Origin: DASUMP01 sp036277635
GTDB taxonomy: Bacteria > Actinomycetota > Acidimicrobiia > IMCC26256 > PALSA-610
Length of the DNA stretch: 9,978 nt
Direction of reading: 5' to 3'
NCBI GenBank assembly: GCA_036277635.1
Contig: DASUMP010000214.1
Span: 1-9,978, forward strand
Each line of letters opens with the position of its first letter. Position 1 is the stretch's first letter. The translations under genes were made by a program, and so were the position numbers. Of the stretch, positions 1-6,172 are shown in pieces. A model generated the notes under the pieces. That model ran no database searches. It saw only the letters and a program-made list of their open reading frames with translations, and was not told the origin of the DNA.

Positions 1-43
1 GGTACTCGCCGCCGCTAGGTTCAGACGTTCCGTTGGCGTGCTC

Positions 44-49
44 AGGAGG
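44..49 (+). promoter_or_regulatory. Ribosome binding site deciding the first SDR start
   Basis: AGGAGG is a full Shine-Dalgarno match, 8 bases before GTG 58. The alternative start GTG 49 shares its first base with this site and so cannot use it. TAGGTT at 16-21 fits a loose TAnnnT -10 box, but no convincing -35 box lies within the window. Confidence 0.7.
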
Positions 50-57
50 TGGCGCGC

Positions 58-960
58 GTGGGTGTCTGCGACGACCGCGTGGTGATCGTGACGGGCGCCG
101 GACGCGGGCTCGGTCGTGCCCACGCGCTCGCCTTCGCGCGCGAGGGTGCGTCGGTCGTCGTGAACGACCTCGGGGTCGAGCGCGACGGCACCGGCGGCGG
201 AGGCGGGCCCGCGCACGCCGTCGTCGAGGAGATCGTCGCGGCGGGCGGCGCGGCGATCGCGAACATCGACGACATCGCCACCTTCGACGGCTCCGCGCGT
301 CTGGTGCAGAGCGCGCTCGACGCGTTCGGCCGACTCGACGTGCTGGTCAACAACGCGGGGTTCCTCCGCGACCGGATGCTGGTGTCGTCGTCCGAAGAGG
401 AGTGGGACGCGGTGATCCGCGTGCACCTCAAGGGTCATTTCGCGCCGACGCGGTTCGCCGCGGAGCACTGGCGCGAGCAGGCGAAGGCGGGCGAGCCGGT
501 CGACGCCCGCATCGTGAACACGTCGTCGGGCGCCGGCTTGATGGGCAGCGTCGGGCAGGGCGCCTACTCGGCGGCCAAGGCGGGGATCGCCGCGCTGACG
601 CTCGTCGAAGCCGCCGAGCTCGGCCGCTACGGCGTCACTGCCAACGCGATCGCACCCGCCGCGCGCACCCGGATGACCGAAGCCGTGTTCGCCGACCGCA
701 TGGCGGCGCCGGCCGACGGCTTCGACGCGAACGCGCCCGAGAACATCTCCCCGCTCGTCGTGTGGCTCGGATCCGCCGACGCGCGCGACGTGACCGGACG
801 CATCTTCGAGCTCGAAGGAGGGCTGCTGTCGGTCGCCGACGGCTGGCAGCACGGCCCGTCGATCGACAAGGGCGCGCGGTGGGAGCCGAGCGAGGTCGGC
901 GCCGCTGTGCGCGACCTGCTGGCGCGCGCACCGGAGCCCGCCCCCGTGTACGGCGCGTGA
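58..960 (+). CDS. MFE-2-like short-chain dehydrogenase (probable 3-hydroxyacyl-CoA dehydrogenase)
   Basis: A 300-residue classical SDR, an NAD(P)-dependent cytosolic oxidoreductase. The nucleotide-binding TGAGRGLG is at residues 12-19, the NNAG motif at 98-101, and the catalytic Ser157 and Tyr170-x-x-x-Lys174 have the classical 13-residue Ser-Tyr spacing. The VVVNDLG stretch (34-39), RVHLKG (121-126, His where many SDRs have Asn) and a C-terminal extension of about 50 residues resemble the dehydrogenase domain of peroxisomal multifunctional enzyme type 2, which oxidises 3-hydroxyacyl-CoA. The exact substrate is inferred. GTG 58 is chosen because AGGAGG at 44-49 lies 8 bases upstream; the in-frame GTG at 49 overlaps that ribosome site. 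The stop overlaps the start of the acyl-CoA synthetase (GTGA, 957-960), implying co-translation. It is a clear paralogue of the SDR at 6173-7108, with motifs at identical residue numbers. Confidence 0.9.
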   Translation: MGVCDDRVVIVTGAGRGLGRAHALAFAREGASVVVNDLGVERDGTGGGGGPAHAVVEEIVAAGGAAIANIDDIATFDGSARLVQSALDAFGRLDVLVNNAGFLRDRMLVSSSEEEWDAVIRVHLKGHFAPTRFAAEHWREQAKAGEPVDARIVNTSSGAGLMGSVGQGAYSAAKAGIAALTLVEAAELGRYGVTANAIAPAARTRMTEAVFADRMAAPADGFDANAPENISPLVVWLGSADARDVTGRIFELEGGLLSVADGWQHGPSIDKGARWEPSEVGAAVRDLLARAPEPAPVYGA

Positions 961-2630
961 GCGACGCGGTCGACGCGACGGTGGGGATCCGGCGCCCGGA
1001 CGGGATCGCGCACCCGGCGCCCGCCGAGGTCCGCGCGGGGTGGCGCCAGCGTGGGGCATGGACCGACGAGTCGCTGGTCGCGCGACTCGAGCGCGCGCGG
1101 CGCGAGCGTCCCGACCTCGAAGTCGTCGTCGACGGCACCATCCGACTCACCGTCGAGTCGCTGGCGCGGCAGTCGTCCGTGGTCGCGCGACGACTCGCCG
1201 ACCGGGGCGTGCGCGCGGGTCACGCCGTCGTCTGGCAGCTCCCGAACTGGTGGGAAGCGGTCCTGCTCGCATGGGCGATCTGGCGGATCGGCGCGGTCGC
1301 GAGCCCGGTGACCACGACGCTGCGCGAGCGCGAGCTCGGCGTGGTGCTCGACCAGACTCGTCCGCCGCTCGTCGTCGTCGCCGGGTCGTTCCGCGGGTTC
1401 GACTACCCCGCGATGCTCGAACGGGTCGGGTACGCCGGCGACGTCGCCGTGGTGCGCGGTGCCGACGACGACACACTGTTCGCCGGCGTCCTCGACGCGC
1501 CGGATCCCACGGACAGTCTCGGCGACGACGTCGACATCGACGTTGTCGTCGATGTCGACGCGGCGGCGGTGATCTTGTGGACCTCGGGCACCACCTCGGT
1601 CCCCAAGGGCGTCGTGCACACCCACCAAGCGCTCCGGCACGAGGCCGACAGCATCGCGCCCGCCCACGCGATGCGTGCCGGCGAGCCGCTGTTGCTCCCG
1701 ATGCCGGTCACCCACGTCGCCGGGCTCACCTACGGGATCCTGCTCCCCGTCACCCACGGGGTGCGCGCGGTGCTGATGGACGTGTGGGATCCCGGGGTCG
1801 GGCTCACGCTCGTGGAACGCGAGCGCATCGGCGTCATGATCAGCACGCCTGTGTTCATGCGTCAGATGCTCGACCACGAGCGGTTCGCGACCACCGACAC
1901 CACGTCGATCCGCTTGTTCTCGCTCGGCGGCGCCGGCGTCGCACCGGCGATGGTGCGCGAAGGTGCGCGCCGCTTCGGTCCGCCCGAGTCGGGCTGCTGG
2001 TGCAAGCGCACCTACGGATCGACTGAGTACCCGACGCTCACGACCGGACGCGCCGGCGACGATCCCGCGCTCGATGCCGACACCGACGGCCGCCTGATCG
2101 GCGCGTCGGAGCTGCGCATCGTCGATCCGGTGACGGGGGTCGATCGGGCCGCGGGTGAGCCGGGCGAGCTGTGGGTGCGCGGTCCCGAGATGTTCTCCGG
2201 ATACCTCGACGCCGCGCTCGACGACGCCGCGTTCGCGCCCGGCGGCTGGTTCCGGACCGGCGACCTCGCCGTGTTCGACGGTGCGTCGCTCACGATCGTC
2301 GACCGGTTGAAGGACATCATCATCCGGGGCGGCGAGAACATCTCCGCGCTCGAGGTCGAGAGCCTGCTCGTCACCCACCCCGGCATCGCCGAGGCCGCGT
2401 GCGTCGCCCTGCCCGACCCGGTGATGGGCGAGCGCGTGTGCGCGTTCGTGCTCGCGCGTCCGGGCCACGAGTCGCTCACGCTGGCCGACGTCTGCGCGCA
2501 CCTGCGCGACGCCGGCCTCGCGCCGTTCAAGCTCCCCGAACGCCTCGAGGTGCGCGCCGAGCTCCCCCGCACCGCGAGCGGCAAGATCCAAAAAGCCCCC
2601 CTCCGCGCCGAGCTCATATCCCCCACCTGA
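957..2630 (+). CDS. AMP-binding acyl-CoA synthetase (ANL superfamily)
   Basis: A 557-residue adenylate-forming ligase that activates a carboxylic acid with ATP and then transfers it to CoA. The P-loop TSGTTSVPKG is at 209-218 (Ser replaces the commoner Gly after TT), YGSTE at 353-357, GWFRTGDL at 430-437, and the hinge DRLKDIIIRGGENI at 449-462. The C-terminal catalytic lysine is Lys543 in SGK. Length and motif order are typical of medium/long-chain or cyclic-acid CoA ligases; the substrate is not determinable. GTG 957 overlaps the SDR stop as GTGA, so translation is probably coupled. The open frame continues far upstream, but that part is a shadow of the SDR and lacks ligase similarity. An Asp/Val-rich segment (190-201) just before the P-loop is encoded by a perfect 14-bp inverted repeat. 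The stop codon is the first of four tandem in-frame TGA codons. Confidence 0.92.
   Translation: MSDAVDATVGIRRPDGIAHPAPAEVRAGWRQRGAWTDESLVARLERARRERPDLEVVVDGTIRLTVESLARQSSVVARRLADRGVRAGHAVVWQLPNWWEAVLLAWAIWRIGAVASPVTTTLRERELGVVLDQTRPPLVVVAGSFRGFDYPAMLERVGYAGDVAVVRGADDDTLFAGVLDAPDPTDSLGDDVDIDVVVDVDAAAVILWTSGTTSVPKGVVHTHQALRHEADSIAPAHAMRAGEPLLLPMPVTHVAGLTYGILLPVTHGVRAVLMDVWDPGVGLTLVERERIGVMISTPVFMRQMLDHERFATTDTTSIRLFSLGGAGVAPAMVREGARRFGPPESGCWCKRTYGSTEYPTLTTGRAGDDPALDADTDGRLIGASELRIVDPVTGVDRAAGEPGELWVRGPEMFSGYLDAALDDAAFAPGGWFRTGDLAVFDGASLTIVDRLKDIIIRGGENISALEVESLLVTHPGIAEAACVALPDPVMGERVCAFVLARPGHESLTLADVCAHLRDAGLAPFKLPERLEVRAELPRTASGKIQKAPLRAELISPT
1529..1560 (+). repeat. Perfect 14-bp inverted repeat inside the acyl-CoA synthetase gene
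   Basis: The left arm CGTCGACATCGACG (1529-1542) and right arm CGTCGATGTCGACG (1547-1560) are exact reverse complements around a 4-base TTGT loop. In the reading frame it encodes an alternating Asp/Val/Ile run just ahead of the ATP-binding P-loop. GAC and GTC are reverse-complement codons, so Asp-Val repeats make such palindromes easily. The stem would still be very stable in mRNA. Confidence 0.85.
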
Positions 2631-2657
2631 CCCACCTGACCCACCTGACCCACCTGA
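2622..2657 (+). repeat. Four tandem copies of CCCACCTGA spanning the synthetase stop codon
   Basis: Exact 9-bp units lie at 2622-2630, 2631-2639, 2640-2648 and 2649-2657. Unit length is a multiple of three and each unit ends in TGA in the ligase frame. The 3' end therefore reads Pro-Thr-stop four times, and the first TGA is the functional stop. The likely origin is replication slippage at the 3' end. Confidence 0.95.
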
Positions 2658-2678
2658 CCCCCGCCACTCCCCACCCCG

Positions 2679-2730
2679 CGTTCTGGCGCGCGTGCCGTCG
2701 CACCGGTGCACGTCGGAGCGCGCCAGAACA
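2679..2730. repeat. 52-bp imperfect palindromic element, copy 1
   Basis: The left arm is CGTTCTGGCGCG (2679-2690) and the right arm CGCGCCAGAACA (2719-2730). They are complementary apart from the outermost base, and pairing extends one base inward (C2691 with G2718). The centre holds a second perfect palindrome, GCACCGGTGC (2700-2709), on the same dyad axis. Two mismatched 8-base blocks separate the paired parts. It sits after the acyl-CoA synthetase and 46 bases before the DUF559 gene. Copies 2 and 3 have identical total length and arm spacing. There is no T-tract, so a classical intrinsic terminator is not indicated. Confidence 0.8.
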
Positions 2731-2776
2731 AGGGGGTCGCGGTCCGGTGTCGCACCCTGATGGTTGACTGCCGGCC

Positions 2777-3778
2777 ATGCGCGCGACAGCAGTCTTGAGC
2801 GGGGTCGTCGACCAGGCGATCCGACAGCACCTCGTCTTCGATCGCGCCGGCGCGTACCGGGCCGGCGCGACCCGGAGCTCGCTTCGGCGACTCGTCTCCG
2901 ACGCCGTGGTCACGCAGCTCAGCCGAAACGCGTTCAGCCTCGGCCCGTCACCGCACCACGCGCACAGCCGACTGCTCGCGACCTGCCTCGCGACGAGTGG
3001 CCTCGCCGCGGCTTCGCACCGGTCAGCCGCAGCGCTGCACGGGCTCGATGGGTTCGCGTTCGGTCGCTCCGTCTGGGACAAACATGACGGCCTCATCGAG
3101 TTGCCGATCGAGATCACGGTGTGTCGACCTCGGAATCGATTCGGGCCCGAGATCACCCATCTCAGCCGCGACCTCACTCCCATCGACGTCACGACCATCG
3201 ACGGCGTTCCGTGCACGACCGTCGAGCGCACCATCGTCGACCTGGCCGCGGTCGCCCACCCGCTCCGCGTCGAGGAAGCGCTCGATGCCGCCGTTCGCGA
3301 CGGCAAGACGACGATCGCTCGGGTGGCGGCGCGGCTCGCCGCCCTCCGCAAGCGAGGCCGGGCCGGCGTGCGCGTGCTGGCCGAGATCCTCGACCGTCGG
3401 ACCGCTGGACCCGAACTGGAGAGCGTGCTCGAACGCCGGTTCCTCCGGATCATCGAGCGTCACGGTCTCCCGCTGCCGAGCCGCCAGGTGCGGATCCGTT
3501 TCACGTCGGGTCGCACCGCGCGGGTCGACTTTGCATATCCCGATGAGCGCATCGCGATCGAGATCGACGGACACGGCACGCACTCGACTCGTCGCCAACG
3601 TCAACGCGACAACGATCGCGACGCCAGCTTCCGACTCGTCGATTGGTTTCCACTCCGCCTGACCGGCGACGACATCCACGAGCGCGAGTCCTACGTCGCG
3701 CGGCGGGTGCGCGACGCGCTCGGCTTCCAGCAGCGAACACGCGCCGCGCACGTCGCGCCCCGACAGCGAGCCGGGTAG
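2777..3778 (+). CDS. AbiEi-like/DUF559 domain protein, putative Vsr-fold nuclease
   Basis: A 333-residue protein. The N-terminal half (about 1-205) resembles the AbiEi antitoxin-type family common in actinobacteria: an early winged-helix-like region (about 30-55), SHRSAAALHGLDG at 80-92, and a CTTVERTIVDLA stretch at 146-157. The C-terminal part (about 211-317) resembles DUF559, related to the very-short-patch-repair endonuclease fold. Candidate acidic metal ligands are Asp251 in VDFAYP and Glu262/Asp264 in IEIDG, followed by His269 and a basic RRQRQRDNDRD stretch. Nuclease activity is inferred. No AbiEii nucleotidyltransferase toxin lies beside it, so it stands alone. No clear ribosome site precedes ATG 2777. 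Softer codons (TTT, GCA, AAT, CAT, CGA) than the neighbours and the flanking palindromes suggest a separate origin from the catabolic genes. Confidence 0.8.
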   Translation: MRATAVLSGVVDQAIRQHLVFDRAGAYRAGATRSSLRRLVSDAVVTQLSRNAFSLGPSPHHAHSRLLATCLATSGLAAASHRSAAALHGLDGFAFGRSVWDKHDGLIELPIEITVCRPRNRFGPEITHLSRDLTPIDVTTIDGVPCTTVERTIVDLAAVAHPLRVEEALDAAVRDGKTTIARVAARLAALRKRGRAGVRVLAEILDRRTAGPELESVLERRFLRIIERHGLPLPSRQVRIRFTSGRTARVDFAYPDERIAIEIDGHGTHSTRRQRQRDNDRDASFRLVDWFPLRLTGDDIHERESYVARRVRDALGFQQRTRAAHVAPRQRAG

Positions 3779-3788
3779 CAGCGATTCG

Positions 3789-3804
3789 CGGGCTCCCCAG
3801 CCCG
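3789..3804 (+). terminator. Weak hairpin after the DUF559 gene
   Basis: CGGGCT (3789-3794) and AGCCCG (3799-3804) form a 6-bp GC-rich stem with a CCCC loop, 10 bases after the stop. There is no T-run, so termination is only possible. It could act with the downstream palindromes between the convergent genes. Confidence 0.3.
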
Positions 3805-3936
3805 GGTCGATTCGGCAACGCTTCCCGCGCGGTCGTCGCCCGCAGCCCATCCGCGCCCGAGCACTGTCATCCGCCCCGTTGCAGTTGCGAGTGCGCGATC
3901 GCCGCATCCGACCGCCATCCAGCCGCCCCGAACCAA
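3805..3936. other. Non-coding stretch between convergent genes, left part
   Basis: The gap between the DUF559 gene and the minus-strand hydrolase is 296 bases (3779-4074). This left part shows no convincing gene, promoter or RNA. Open frames across it have no recognisable protein pattern. The right part is occupied by palindromic elements 2 and 3. Confidence 0.5.
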
Positions 3937-3988
3937 CGAACCGGCGCGTTCAGCGCGCCGCCGGTCAATCGCCGACCGCGCCAGAACG
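3937..3988. repeat. 52-bp imperfect palindromic element, copy 2
   Basis: The left arm is CGAACCGGCGCG (3937-3948) and the right arm CGCGCCAGAACG (3977-3988). The right arm matches copies 1 and 3. The left arm pairs with it at 9 of 12 positions. Arms are separated by 28 bp, exactly as in the other copies. An internal 7-bp stem (3942-3948 with 3954-3960, loop TTCAG) could compete with the long-range pairing. Confidence 0.75.
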
Positions 3989-4001
3989 GCGACTGCACTT
4001 G

Positions 4002-4053
4002 CGAACCGGCGCGGCAGAGGCGTCACCTGCGGAACGCCCGGCGCGCCAGAACG
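4002..4053. repeat. 52-bp imperfect palindromic element, copy 3
   Basis: The left arm CGAACCGGCGCG (4002-4013) and right arm CGCGCCAGAACG (4042-4053) are identical to those of copy 2, again 28 bp apart. Copies 2 and 3 form a tandem pair with a 65-bp period and a 13-bp spacer. Their interiors have diverged strongly, with only a short CxCCxG core shared with copy 1. The element lies 21 bases beyond the stop of the minus-strand hydrolase. Confidence 0.75.
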
Positions 4054-4074
4054 CCGTACGGGGCGGGGGGTGGG

Positions 4075-5235
4075 TCACGGGGTGCAGCGGTAGGCGGCGG
4101 CGACGAGAGATTCGCTGCGGGGGTCACCGGTCGCCTCGAAGCGCAGGTCGTTCATCACGTAGGCGAACGAGATGCCGACGTCGGGATCGGCGAACGCGAG
4201 CGAGCCGCCCGCTCCGGCGTGACCGAACGCGGTGCGGTGCAGCTGTGCGTTGAACGACGCCCCGAGCATGAAGCCGAGGCCGAACGCCGTGTCGACGAGG
4301 ATCACTTCGTCGCGCCCGCTCGCCTGCACCTCGGTCGCCGCGGCAACCGTCGCGTCGGACAACAAGCGGATCCCGTCGACGCCGTCACCGATCAACGCCG
4401 CGTACATCCGGGCCAGCGACCGCGCGTCGCCGATCCCGTTCGACGACGGCAGCTCGCACGCGTGCAGCGCACGCCGGTTCCACATGTCGTCGTACGCGAA
4501 GTGCCCCGACGGACCCGTCGTGGCGCGCCCCAGCAACAGGTCGTGGGGCAGCGAACGGAGCAGGTCGGCGAACTCCGGCGGCGGCGGGACCAAGGTCGCG
4601 AGGCGCGACTCGTGCTCGGCGGGGAGGCCGATCCACATCTCGAGGCCGAGTGGGTCGGCGACGGCGGTGCGCAGGAACGCACCGATCGTGTCGCCCGTCG
4701 CGCGTCGAATCACCTCGCCGACGAGCCACCCGAACGACCGCAGGTGATAGCCGTGCCGGGTGCCCGGCTCCCACACCGGTCGCTGCGCGGCGAGCGCGTC
4801 GACGACGGGCGTCCACGCGAGCGACTGCTCGAGCGTGAGGTCGGCTTCGATCACCGGCAACCCGGCGCGGTGCGCGAGCAGCCACCGCAACGGGATCGCC
4901 TCCTTGCCCTCAGCCGCGAACTCGGGCCAGTAGCTCGCCACCGGCGCATCCGCGTCGAGCACGCCGCGCTCGATCAGCAGGTTGGCGCACACCGCGGTCA
5001 TGCCCTTGGTGCACGAGAACCACAGCACCAACGTGTCGGCCGCCCACGGCCGCTGGGTCGCGGGATCGGCGACGCCACCCCACACGTCGACGACCTTCAC
5101 GCCGTCGGAGTAGATCGCGCACGCGGCTCCGACGTCGCCGCGCTCGGAGAAGTTGCGAGCGAGCTCGTCGGCGACCGGGCCCCACCCCGGCGCGACATCG
5201 CCGGAGACGACCCGCGACCGGTCGGGACTGCTCAC
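4075..5235 (-). CDS. Beta-lactamase-fold serine hydrolase (class C-like esterase)
   Basis: A 386-residue member of the class C beta-lactamase/esterase family (EstB and LipE-like proteins are relatives by fold). The Ser74-Cys-Thr-Lys77 motif in WFSCTKG supplies the nucleophile and general base. Tyr163 in HGYHLRS is the likely second-motif tyrosine. HAGAGGS (339-345) takes the place of the KTG box, as usual in the esterase branch. No signal peptide is visible, so it is probably cytosolic and an esterase or lactonase rather than a resistance enzyme. GTG 5235 is chosen because it overlaps the stop of the upstream SDR as GTGA (5235-5232). The frame upstream of this is a shadow of the SDR. Co-translation suggests the two act on the same substrate, for example oxidation of a hydroxyl group and hydrolysis of an ester or lactone; this is inference. 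Confidence 0.9.
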   Translation of the reverse strand: MSSPDRSRVVSGDVAPGWGPVADELARNFSERGDVGAACAIYSDGVKVVDVWGGVADPATQRPWAADTLVLWFSCTKGMTAVCANLLIERGVLDADAPVASYWPEFAAEGKEAIPLRWLLAHRAGLPVIEADLTLEQSLAWTPVVDALAAQRPVWEPGTRHGYHLRSFGWLVGEVIRRATGDTIGAFLRTAVADPLGLEMWIGLPAEHESRLATLVPPPPEFADLLRSLPHDLLLGRATTGPSGHFAYDDMWNRRALHACELPSSNGIGDARSLARMYAALIGDGVDGIRLLSDATVAAATEVQASGRDEVILVDTAFGLGFMLGASFNAQLHRTAFGHAGAGGSLAFADPDVGISFAYVMNDLRFEATGDPRSESLVAAAYRCTP

Positions 5236-6008
5236 GCAGGCATGACGGTGCCGCCGTCGACGCACAGCACCTGTCCGGTGACGAGCTCGGCGTCGTCGGA
5301 GGCGAAGAACACTGCGGCACCCGCGAGGTGCTCGGGCTCGAGGGTTCGCTTCATCGCGCTCATCATCGGGATCATCGAGATGTATTCCTCGGGCACGATC
5401 TTGCGCGTCGCTTCGGTCATCGTGACGCCGGGAGCGATGCAGTTCACGGTGATGTTGTACTGACCGAGCTGGCCGGCCATGAACTTCGTGAGGCCGACGA
5501 CACCCCACTTGGTCTGGCTGTAGGTGAACGCGCTCAGGCCGTGGTACGCGCCCGTGGGCATCATCGTGTACATGTACGCGGCACCGGACGACTGGTTGAT
5601 GATCCGCCCGCGGTGCTTCTCGACCATGGTGGGAACGCACGCCTTGCTCATCAGCCACGCGCCGTGCTGGTTGACGTCGAAGACACGTCGGAGGTAGTCG
5701 AGGTCGTTGCGAGCGTTGTCGATGTCGTAATAGAGCGCCGCGTTGTTCAGCAGGATGTCAATGGTGCCGAACTCCGCGACCGCCGCGTCGGCGCACGCTT
5801 GGGCCGATGCCTCGTCGGAGATGTCGGTCTGCACAAACACCGCGGGACCGCTGCCGGCGAGCTGCTTCATCGCCGACTCGGCACGCTCTTCGTTGATCTC
5901 GGCGACGACGACCTTCGCGCCTTCTTCGAGGAAGCGCCGTGCGTACGCGAGACCGATGCCCTGCCCGGCGCCGGTGATGATCGCGACCCTGTCGTCGAGG
6001 CGACCCAT
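5232..6008 (-). CDS. Short-chain dehydrogenase/reductase
   Basis: A 258-residue classical SDR. TGAGQGIG is at 12-19, NNA at 88-90, catalytic-type Asn113 in DVNQHG, Tyr163-x-x-x-Lys167, an IAPG turn at 191-194, and a terminal VLCVDGG (247-253). Ser140/141 in INQSSG lie 22-23 residues before the tyrosine instead of about 13. The active-site loop thus carries an insertion of roughly nine residues rich in Met and aromatic residues, likely part of a hydrophobic substrate pocket. Start ATG 6008 is supported by AGGAG (minus strand, at 6023-6019) 10 bases upstream. It is first in a minus-strand pair with the hydrolase and divergent from the SDR at 6173. It is not a close paralogue of the other two SDRs. 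The substrate is unknown; a cyclic or terpenoid alcohol is plausible. Confidence 0.9.
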   Translation of the reverse strand: MGRLDDRVAIITGAGQGIGLAYARRFLEEGAKVVVAEINEERAESAMKQLAGSGPAVFVQTDISDEASAQACADAAVAEFGTIDILLNNAALYYDIDNARNDLDYLRRVFDVNQHGAWLMSKACVPTMVEKHRGRIINQSSGAAYMYTMMPTGAYHGLSAFTYSQTKWGVVGLTKFMAGQLGQYNITVNCIAPGVTMTEATRKIVPEEYISMIPMMSAMKRTLEPEHLAGAAVFFASDDAELVTGQVLCVDGGTVMPA

Positions 6009-6100
6009 CGTGTCCGTGCTCCTGTCGCTCGGTCGCCGCGATCCGCCGGCGATCCATCAGATCATGCTCAGATCGGCGCACCCGCGTTCCCCCGCGCGCC

Positions 6101-6131
6101 TTGGCAGACGGGCGATGCAGCGCGGTACGGT
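6101..6131 (+). promoter_or_regulatory. Candidate promoter of the SDR-crotonase-thiolase operon
   Basis: TTGGCA (6101-6106) resembles a -35 box, and TACGGT (6126-6131) fits the actinobacterial TAnnnT -10 pattern. The spacer is 19 bases, slightly long. A palindrome begins at the last base of the -10 box. The prediction rests on pattern only. Confidence 0.35.
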
Positions 6132-6144
6132 GACGCTCACGTCA
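6131..6144. promoter_or_regulatory. Candidate operator in the divergent promoter region
   Basis: TGACG (6131-6135) and CGTCA (6140-6144) are perfect inverted arms around CTCA, directly downstream of the candidate -10 box. A bound dimer there would block transcription initiation. TetR-type repressors use such sites, and a TetR gene lies at the far end of the same operon. The 9-mer TGACGCTCA recurs inverted at 7106-7114, and a 2-bp shorter relative lies at 9183-9194. A similar string inside the first SDR gene (about 595-606) shows that chance occurrence is possible. Confidence 0.3.
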
Positions 6145-6172
6145 GTTTTCTGCACGCGGGGGGAACGCGCAA

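Noticed and set aside
1..18. Possible tail of an upstream gene ending in TAG at 16-18
   Set aside because: Only five codons are visible and they carry no identifiable signal; any stop in this frame could be chance.
49..51. GTG 49 as the start of the first SDR
   Set aside because: It overlaps the AGGAGG ribosome site that correctly serves GTG 58.
594..607. TGACGCTCGTC string resembling the candidate operator
   Set aside because: It lies inside the SDR coding sequence, encodes a conserved helix and lacks the full second arm, so it is probably chance.
33..956. Upstream extension of the acyl-CoA synthetase frame to 33
   Set aside because: The translated extension is an Arg-rich shadow of the SDR in another frame; ligase-like sequence begins only after GTG 957, which forms a GTGA overlap.
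627..2711. Minus-strand open frame of 694 codons opposite the SDR and synthetase
   Set aside because: The composition is low-complexity Arg/Gly/Asp/Glu typical of antisense frames in high-GC DNA; the plus-strand genes have clear motifs.
2679..4053. CRISPR array interpretation of the repeated elements
   Set aside because: Only three copies exist, separated by a gene, with palindromic arms and no regular unique spacers or cas genes.
4075..5235. Antibiotic-resistance beta-lactamase
   Set aside because: It has no signal peptide, HAG replaces the KTG box, and it is coupled to a metabolic SDR; an esterase-branch protein fits better.
3643..5463. Plus-strand open frame of 606 codons across the intergenic region and hydrolase
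   Set aside because: It lies opposite the well-supported hydrolase and SDR, shows no domain pattern, and its sequence is an antisense shadow.
5236..5658. N-terminal extension of the hydrolase frame
   Set aside because: It overlaps the SDR in another frame and adds no recognisable domain; GTG 5235 has the coupled start.
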